From Microbotryum silenes-acaulis (Eukaryota > Basidiomycota > Microbotryomycetes > Microbotryales > Microbotryaceae), in assembly GCA_003665825.1 (NCBI GenBank), contig QPFY01000025.1:1-64000 (forward strand): DNA of 64,000 nucleotides, given 5' to 3'. The notes under the pieces were generated by a model. The model was not told the origin of the DNA, did no database searches, and was given only the letters and a program-made list of their open reading frames with translations. Shown here piece after piece: positions 59,545 to 64,000 of this stretch; positions within the stretch are counted from its first letter, which is position 1, and the number at the start of each line of letters is the position of its first letter. The position numbers were made by a program, and so were the translations under genes.

Positions 59545-60184
59545 TAGGGCTGGGTCACTAATTGTTTTGGCCCCGTCACTAATAGGTGACAAAAGTCGGA
59601 CCCTCGGTCACTTATTATTGTCACTGTCACTTATGTCACCACATTTTCGCCTGTCACCTGTGTCACCAGCACTCAAATGCTGTCACTAATGTCACTAAGT
59701 CCAATATTTGGTCACTAATGTAACTGAATGGAAACGATGTACATTGCACTGTCGGAGGCAAGCTCTAGCACTCAACATATCAACAAGTGCGCTAGAAAAA
59801 CTATCATTACATCGTCATCTCGTCATCAGGTGACCAAATATCCATCGCTTCGTCATCATGGTTGTCGCTTTGAGGTTCGATTATTGGGACGCGGATAGTC
59901 GAGACAGAACGGAATCGGAGAAAGGCATGAGGCAAAGCGAGGACTATCGCGTCAAGAGCGTACGCAAAACTTTTAGATGCGCGTGGGCCGGAGTCGTGAC
60001 CCGGCATTTTCGTTGGTAAATAGCATTCCAGACTTGTCATTCTAGGGTAGCAAGTAGACCGGGTCTAGACCGGTACTTAGTGACATTAGTGACAACAATT
60101 TCTGGGACCCCCTTGTCACTAATCCGTCACTAATTCGTCACTAATGTCACGTCACTAATGTCACCTATTAGTGACCCAGCCCTA
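59545..60184. mobile_element. hAT-like MITE, 640 bp, with 8-bp target duplication
   Basis: The left end 'tagggctgggtcactaa' is the exact reverse complement of the right end 'ttagtgacccagccc' plus 'ta'. The flanks are 'gtgcgctt' (59537-59544) and 'gtgcactt' (60185-60192), an 8-bp target duplication with one mismatch, as expected for hAT elements. Both subterminal regions are crowded with 'gtcactaat' and 'tgtcac' repeats in both orientations, the usual transposase-binding arrangement. Only a 77-codon internal frame is present, so the element is non-autonomous. Confidence 0.92.
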
Positions 60185-60355
60185 GTGCACTTGCGCTAAC
60201 TCGCGCGCGCCAAATTGAGTTGGCGCAATTAAGTTAGCGCACTTGAGTTGGCGCAGTCGAGCGCCCGAGTTAGCGCACTTGAGTTAGCGCACCGCGCGCG
60301 CGTGAGTTGGCGCACCGAGTTGAGTTGGCGCACTGAGTTGGCGCAATCAGGCGCG
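60185..60355. repeat. Degenerate GAGTTGGCGCA short repeats
   Basis: About ten irregular copies of 'gagttggcgca' or 'gagttagcgca' are separated by CG-rich spacers such as 'ccgcgcgcgcg'. The patch directly abuts the right end of the MITE and precedes the mobile-element-associated gene. Confidence 0.8.
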
Positions 60356-60410
60356 CCGCACGCGGCCATCCCCTTGTCTTCATGCTGCAACGTGCCATAT
60401 CCTACGATGC

Positions 60411-62465
60411 AACTGCTGTCACGCTTCTTTCGGAAACGAAGCGCCGATAACACGGACGACAAAATGAAGCAGCTGGCAAAGCTATCTGGGGCAAGGCTGC
60501 AACAAGCAAAGGTCAGTTACTACGGACTTGCCCCAGTCCTGGCGCCGGGGCTGGAGCTGATGTATGTATCTCGAACTATCCCCTTTCACTAGTTCCTACC
60601 TCAGACGATACCGCTGTGCGGATTCTAATCGATCTCTGGCATTTCTTTGACCGGATCTATGTGTCCAAAAAGCATGGCGCTGCCAAAACCTTTGCTCGCG
60701 CATTCTCCGATGCGGTTTTCATCCCGAATGCGGATGATCGACTCCTGATGGAGGTTCGCCTAGCAAAACTCGGAATGACGTGGGAAGAAGCCGTCCGTTC
60801 GCCGGTATGGAATAAGAAGCTTTGGAGACTCGTTCGTCGATGGATCCCTCCGCCAGGCATTCTCGAGCCTTTGGTCCGGGAGGTCTTTGAGAAGCTCGGT
60901 CGATGCGAAGTCGAAGCAACCACTTTTCAACAAAGCGGCGCACGAGGCAGCGAAGAGATGTCTTGAGGCGATTCGGAAAGGCCAAGTCTCGGATCCAGTT
61001 GGCATCGAGTTGTACACCGACCTTGGGCCTTGCGGAAGGCCAGATGGAAAGGCGGCGGATGACGGTGTCCGTTTATATTCCTGCCAGCGCGACACCAACA
61101 GTCTCGAAGGAGGCATCCACCGGAACCTTAAGCTTCGCCAACGGTTTCCAAAGTCTGGTGTTTCTCCGTGCCATGTCAATGCGTGCTTGACTGACTACGT
61201 GCTAGTGCACAATCTCACGGTCAGTCCAACTCCACCATCGCGATTCGAAGAAGCGGCAACCATTCTCACCCATTATCCCTTGTATTCGCAGGTTGGGACG
61301 TTCAATCGTACCGGAAAACCATTCGTGGGGCACTACGACCTCTGGCTCACTGTGGAATTACATCGTCTGAGGCGCAAGACCTCGGCATTTTTCCCACGGC
61401 ACTCAACCACTGTGTCAGATATAGTCAACCCGCTGCTCTACACGCCATCCACCGAAACATTCGGCATCGTACCTGTTGTTCAGTCGCCAACTGCGCAAAT
61501 GCGCTTTTTGATCGAGCCCTATCACGTCGAGCGCGGGACTCTGCGTTTGGAGCCCGTCAAGTGGTCGCCACGGAACTTGCTGCAAAACAATACGCCGGCG
61601 ATACAGCATATGCAAAGCCGGCTGCCAACCGATTGCAAGCTTCGCCACGACTGGCTAGCGGAACGTCAGGGTACTCGATTCGCTGTATTGTATGTCCATA
61701 CACCCAGCGAACGAGCGCTATACAGATATCTCTCAAGCAAGGTACGACTGGGAGCTCCTCAAAATCTTCGGATATTCGAGATTACCGAGTTTTGGAACAA
61801 GTATGCCAACGGAATAGACATTTTTTACAAAGTATGTCGCGTCTGTGTCACACTGAATGGTGATGTTGAGCTGAAGCGCAATTCTCACACAGATGCCAGA
61901 GCACATCAATACATGGGCATCGAGATGGTCGTCGCTGGCAAATGCTCAAGCCACAATGAACATGGGTGGGAACGACGTCAGAGTGATTCAAGCTTTGCTT
62001 ACCGACCCCTCCCGCGGTCGTGATGTTAGCATGCTAGCGGCTAAGCCATTACTCGGTCACAAACCGCCTGTCCTGGGGAGGCTTACGGAGGTAGAAGTCG
62101 ATTCCTCGGATCCTCCAACGTCATCCATCCGCCCCTTTGTTGCAACTGCCTCGAGCGACGCTGGTTTGAGCGCGGACTTGGGCACAAGCAGCGCTTTGAC
62201 GCGCGCGGGTACCACAAAAGGGGCAAGGCACTGTCGATTATGTGGGCAAACTACTTGTCGACGCAAGGGGTCAAAACTAAGCGATGACGGATCGGTGACT
62301 GGGTGTGACGGGGCATGCTTGGACTGCGGGAAGCCTTTTGGGCTGACAGACGAGATGGATCCGAACGACCCACAATCACGAAGGTTCTGTAGAGGACTGA
62401 CAAGGGCTGAGATGAATGGCCGAGCTCGGCATCAAAAGAAGTGTCACAACTTTGTAGCTGCATAA
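60411..62465 (+). pseudogene. Mobile-element-associated fungal protein (TNS-EGG-H family), N-terminally truncated and frameshifted
   Basis: The reading begins MQLLSRFFRKRSADNTDD and splices near 60565 to VRILIDLWHFFDRIYVSKKH. It runs to PPPGILEPLVREVFEKL, then changes frame near 60898 to VDAKSKQPLFNKAAHEAAKR; dropping one G of 'ctcggtc' would reconcile the two frames, so this copy is probably dead. The core has DTNSLEGGIHRNL, DYVLVHNL and VGTFNRTGKPFVGHYDLWL. I recall this order from Agaricomycete proteins that also carry an N-terminal 3'-5' exonuclease domain, which is missing here. A clean intron (61831-61893) joins IDIFYK to MPEHINTW. The C-terminus is Cys-rich (CRLCGQTTC, then GCDGACLDCGKPFG), probably zinc-binding. 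Its function is unknown. It sits beside the hAT-like MITE. Confidence 0.65.
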
Positions 62466-62513
62466 TACCTGCGTAATATGATGTATGTTGTCAAAATGAC
62501 TTGTTCCGTACCA

Positions 62514-62673
62514 CTTCCTCTCTTTCTCCTTTTTCACCTCCCCCTCCCTCTTCTTCTTCTTTCTCCTTCTTTCTCTTCCCCTCCCTCTTCTCCTTTCCCC
62601 CCTTTTTTCTCTTTCCCTCTCCCCCTCTTTTTTTTTTTCCTTTTTTCTTTTCCTCTCCTCCCCTCCACCCCCC
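62514..62673. repeat. Polypyrimidine tract, about 160 bp
   Basis: This is a near-continuous run of C and T on the plus strand with an A near 62536 and another near its right end. It includes long T and C homopolymers. It lies just after the mobile-element gene. Such tracts can adopt triplex structures and often mark retrotransposed or slippage-prone DNA. Confidence 0.9.
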
Positions 62674-63498
62674 GACATGGGTACGGGCCCCGTTTTCGGG
62701 AGTCGTCGCGCGATTTCTGCGTACATTTTCCAAGCGCTAGTACTTGGAAAAAAGTTGACCTCCAAGCGAAGTCATCTTGCGTCATACATCATGTAGCTTT
62801 GAGCGTGATCAGACTTCGACTCACTATGTTCGTCATATCGATCGAGTTTACATAGGGCTAAGGTTTCGCTTGAACGAGTTGACCAAGTTGAAGTTGATAA
62901 GACGCCCTTCAACCGTGAAGCGGTTCGGACGGACAGCCCGCAGTGGGAGGATGAGCGCGACGGAGTTTTCCGAGGTCCGCCGTATTTGATGATTTACCTC
63001 AAAAAAGTTCGCCCCGCAAATTGAGCGCAAAACCCGATCAAGTCGTACACCTCGCGGATCGAAACGCCAACAAGGGGACACATCCACTTGAGCGTCTGGC
63101 CATGTTCAAGCCTGACTCTTTGCTTCACTTCCACTTCGTTCGTTCCGAGACAGGAAGTGGGATTCAACGTGGAGCTTCGACTCGGAGCACCCCGAGCACT
63201 TGCAAATGATCTTCGACAAGTGGTTAGATTCTCGGTCGGTGATCGTGAAGAGCAACGACGAAGCCTAGTGGATCGGAAGGAATACGCGCTTCACGTGGGG
63301 GCAGCGAAAAAGTCGTCCGAAAGGGTCGAAAGAAGCTCTTCCATAACCCGGTTGCTGATTTTTCGGAACTCGAGACGGGCTCGTCTGGTGCACGACCGAA
63401 AACAAAAACCCTCCGATGATTGAACTTTATCTAATTCCAACCTCGGAAGGTCAAAACACTGTGCCAGAAAATACAGTAAACAACATTAATGCAGTTGA
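62674..63498. other. Intergenic, no gene recognised
   Basis: A 111-codon frame at 63088-63423 and smaller ones are present, but I recognise no domain and the overlapping frames are equally open. It should include the 3' region of the DSK2 gene at its right end. Confidence 0.5.
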
Positions 63499-64000
63499 TC
63501 ACGGGTTGGAGAAGAGGTACTCGATCGCGGCTTCGACGTTGCCGCCGCTGGCCAGTAAGGCGCGGATGTTCTTCGATGCGTCGTAGAAGCCCATCCCTTG
63601 CAACTGAGCCAACTGTGTCTGCGCGTGAGTCCAAAACGATCGAATTCAGTTGGGGGTATGCGCGCCTGATTTGGAAATCAAACGGGGTCAACGAACCTGG
63701 AACCGTTCCTCAGGGGGTACGCTGGACTGAGCTGCCCCAGCACCGTTGCCACCAAATCCCATCCCCATCTGCTGCAGTGCTTGCATCTGAGCCATCATCT
63801 GAGCCATATTCGGTTGTCCACCTGCCCCTGCCCCTGCCCCAGCTCCTGCTCCGGCTCCGGCTCCTCCTCCGAACGCGGCAAAGGGGTTGAACGCTCCCGG
63901 TGCGCCAGCTGCTGGTGGTGCTGCAGCGACGTTGTTGGTCGTCGCTGCAGAGTCGGTGGTGGCGGTGACAGACGGTGTCGAAGCCCAAGGGTTGAACAGT
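63499..64000 (-). CDS. DSK2: DSK2/ubiquilin, C-terminal part
   Basis: This is a ubiquitin shuttle factor that links ubiquitylated proteins to the proteasome; only the C-terminal end lies in the window. The last exon (63499 to about 63625) encodes [20 protein letters not shown] followed by [19 protein letters not shown]. This is a complete UBA domain with the MGF loop and the closing hydrophobic helix. The preceding exon gives PPEERF, then [20 protein letters not shown] and a Gly/Ala-rich run made of GGAGCC-type codons, upstream of an NPFAAFGG motif. The region before that reads LFNPWAS, and the gene continues past base 64000. The order matches ubiquilins; the ubiquitin-like N-terminus is outside the window. 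Confidence 0.88.

Noticed and set aside
59807..60040. 77-codon ORF inside the MITE as a gene
   Set aside because: It is too short for a hAT transposase and has no BED or dimerisation motif; the element is non-autonomous.

Overview
The window reads as nuclear DNA of a filamentous or dimorphic basidiomycete. The protein-coding part is packed with genes split by many short GT-AG introns, and it carries typical fungal families: an Ole1-type desaturase fused to cytochrome b5, a Chz1 histone chaperone, an Nmd5/Sxm1-type importin and an Sro7/tomosyn protein. Its mobile-element protein resembles ones I recall from Agaricomycetes. Pucciniomycotina (Microbotryum/Rhodotorula-like) is my best guess, but I cannot prove it from sequence alone.

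Region 1 (1-18789) has no convincing gene. It is a higher-order repeat array of two diverged blocks. Block X (about 2.6-2.9 kb, four copies, the last truncated) alternates with one or two copies of block Y (about 1.5 kb, five copies plus two shortened ones). Open frames in it are broken differently from copy to copy, so I treat them as noise. Subtelomeric or pericentromeric satellite DNA is the likeliest reading. Region 2 (18790-23347) is transitional: a cluster of short inverted repeats, a minisatellite of 84-bp units (16 full copies plus one partial) and weak ORFs or gene remnants on the minus strand.

Region 3 (about 23.3-59.1 kb) is normal gene-dense euchromatin. In order it holds: an F-box/LRR-like gene (-), an importin-7/8 homologue (-), CHZ1 (+), a propionyl/acetyl-CoA synthetase-like ligase (+), a luciferase-like FMN monooxygenase (+), a polyQ BED-like zinc-finger protein (+), 5-hydroxyisourate hydrolase (+), an EBP1/PA2G4 homologue (+), a YFH7/uridine-kinase-like P-loop kinase (+), a transaldolase-like protein (-), a small multi-span membrane protein (-), the delta-9 desaturase (-), a Lgl/Sro7/tomosyn protein (+), GDP-mannose 4,6-dehydratase (+) and URM1 (-). 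The genes are housekeeping and metabolic with no evident operon logic. Several contain very small exons (21-36 nt).

Region 4 (59.1-64 kb) holds mobile DNA: a 640-bp hAT-like MITE with an 8-bp target duplication, a GC-rich short-repeat patch, and a frameshifted gene of a fungal mobile-element-associated family with a Cys-rich tail. A long polypyrimidine tract follows. The C-terminal end of a DSK2/ubiquilin gene (-) runs off the right edge.

Most striking are the nested satellite array next to the minisatellite, the MITE/mobile-gene island, the enlarged Urm1 and the run of microexons.
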